This document shows, in pieces, positions 5,560 through 6,025 of a DNA stretch of 6,025 nt. A model generated the notes under the pieces. It saw only the letters and a list, made by a program, of their open reading frames with translations, did no database searches and was not told the origin of the DNA. Position 1 is the first letter of the stretch, and each line of letters begins with the position of its first letter. The position numbers and the translations under genes are program-made. The DNA is from Dehalococcoidia bacterium (GTDB lineage: Bacteria; Chloroflexota; Dehalococcoidia; Lucifugimonadales; Lucifugimonadaceae), in contig JAAXHR010000367.1 of the NCBI GenBank assembly GCA_012270805.1, positions 1 through 6,025 of the forward strand, read 5' to 3'.

Positions 5560-5590
5560 CCTGAGGATGTCGGCGATGCGATCCTTCAGG
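5560..5590 (-). promoter_or_regulatory. Hairpin in the secA leader
   Basis: On the minus strand CCTGAAGGAT and ATCCTCAGG pair as a nine-base stem with one bulged base around a 12-base loop, 57 bases upstream of the secA ATG. No T run follows, so it is not a terminator. The position suggests a structured 5' UTR element or operator-like dyad, but nothing in the sequence identifies a ligand or protein. Confidence 0.5.
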
Positions 5591-5701
5591 TATTACGGAA
5601 CATCTGATCGCGAGGGATGGGTTTGGAGGATTTTGTAGCGACAGTTTGCCCCCAAGTTTACTGGAGTAGGTTGAAGGGCGAATTGTTCAGTTACGTAGGT
5701 A

Positions 5702-5746
5702 CCCCCTTTGTCCTTCGGACATTTCCCCCGCTAAGCGGGGGAAACC
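5702..5746 (-). repeat. Family A two-hairpin repeat, copy 4 (between prs and secA)
   Basis: This is the best-preserved copy. TTTCCCCCGCT and AGCGGGGGAAA form a perfect 11-base stem around one base (5720-5742), followed by TGTCC-GAA-GGACA and AAGGGGG. It begins only nine bases after the prs stop codon, on the same strand, where a terminator would be expected, but no T run follows. It may act as a processing or weak termination element for the prs mRNA. Confidence 0.9.
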
Positions 5747-5755
5747 AGGGAATGG

Positions 5756-6025
5756 TTAGTCGGGGAAGAGGGCGCCTACTGACCGGCCGTGGTGGATGCG
5801 GGTGATGGCTTCACCGATCAGGGGGGCGATGGATAGGACGCGGATTTTTTGGTGGAGTTTGTGTTTTGGAAGGGGAACAGTGTCGGTGATGACGATTTCG
5901 GAGATTTCGGGTTTGTTTGCGAGGTTTGTGGCGGCATCGCCGGGGAACACGCCGTGTGCGGCGGCTACGAATACGTCGCGTGCGCCGTTTTCTCTGAGGC
6001 CTTGAGCGGCAGCGGCCATGGTTCC
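5756..6025 (-). CDS. prs: Ribose-phosphate pyrophosphokinase (PRPP synthetase), C-terminal fragment
   Basis: The last 89 codons are present; the 5' part is beyond 6025, and the ATG at 6019 is an internal Met. The frame at the window edge reads GTMAAAAQGLRENGARDVFV, the end of the DDxxxTGGT ribose-5-phosphate loop and the following helix. AAAHGVFPGDAATNLANKPE matches the AxHGVxSGxA segment of the family, and EIVITDTVPLPKHK and KIRVLSIAPLIGEAI-RIHHGRSVGALF are typical of the C-terminus. PRPP synthetase makes 5-phosphoribosyl 1-diphosphate from ribose-5-phosphate and ATP, for purine, pyrimidine, His, Trp and NAD synthesis, in the cytoplasm. The natural end LFPD at 5756 fits the family. The gene is first of the window in transcription order and is separated from secA by 253 bases. 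Confidence 0.95.
   Translation of the reverse strand, partial: GTMAAAAQGLRENGARDVFVAAAHGVFPGDAATNLANKPEISEIVITDTVPLPKHKLHQKIRVLSIAPLIGEAITRIHHGRSVGALFPD

Noticed and set aside
210..5746. CRISPR array made of the family A repeats
   Set aside because: The copies are over 900 bases apart and separated by whole genes, with no regular spacers or cas genes.
2560..5759. Shared GAATGGTTAG at the ends of secA (2560-2569) and prs (5750-5759)
   Set aside because: A ten-base match around two stop codons could be chance; only two cases are visible and no structure accompanies it.

Overview
The window carries a compact run of genes, all on the minus strand. In transcription order, from high to low coordinate, they are: the 3' end of a PRPP synthetase gene (prs), secA, a hypothetical gene, a DUF1801-family gene, a small coiled-coil gene broken by a stop codon, and, behind a T-box leader, the first 42 codons of an aminoacyl-tRNA synthetase gene, most likely valS. 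The moderately GC-rich sequence, the SecA with a lineage-type insertion before its second ATPase motif, the T-box upstream of valS and the many short palindromic repeats suggest a Chloroflexota bacterium (Dehalococcoidia/SAR202-like). That assignment rests on gene style only and is moderately confident.

Layout: 1-128 valS 5' end; 129-267 leader filled with palindromic repeats; 268-515 T-box riboswitch ending in an intrinsic terminator, with a possible promoter at 611-633; 652-912 coiled-coil pseudogene; 1035-1430 DUF1801 gene; 1431-1578 repeat-bearing gap; 1579-2388 hypothetical gene; 2389-2565 repeat and strong hairpin; 2566-5502 secA; 5503-5755 secA leader with a hairpin, two overlapping mini-ORFs and another repeat; 5756-6025 prs 3' end.

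SecA drives post-translational export, PRPP synthetase makes the precursor of nucleotides, His and Trp, and ValRS charges tRNA. These are separate housekeeping roles that share a strand rather than a pathway. The T-box places the synthetase gene under control of uncharged tRNA, and its specifier candidate (GUC) and UGGU bulge fit tRNA-Val.

The most unusual aspect is the repeat content. One two-hairpin element (family A here) occurs in four of the five intergenic gaps, always in the same orientation. At least two other palindromic elements lie inside the secA reading frame without breaking it, in the variable part of the second nucleotide-binding fold and, as two copies, in the C-terminal tail, so SecA carries repeat-derived peptide segments. 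The tail ends in basic residues and lacks the usual zinc-binding motif.
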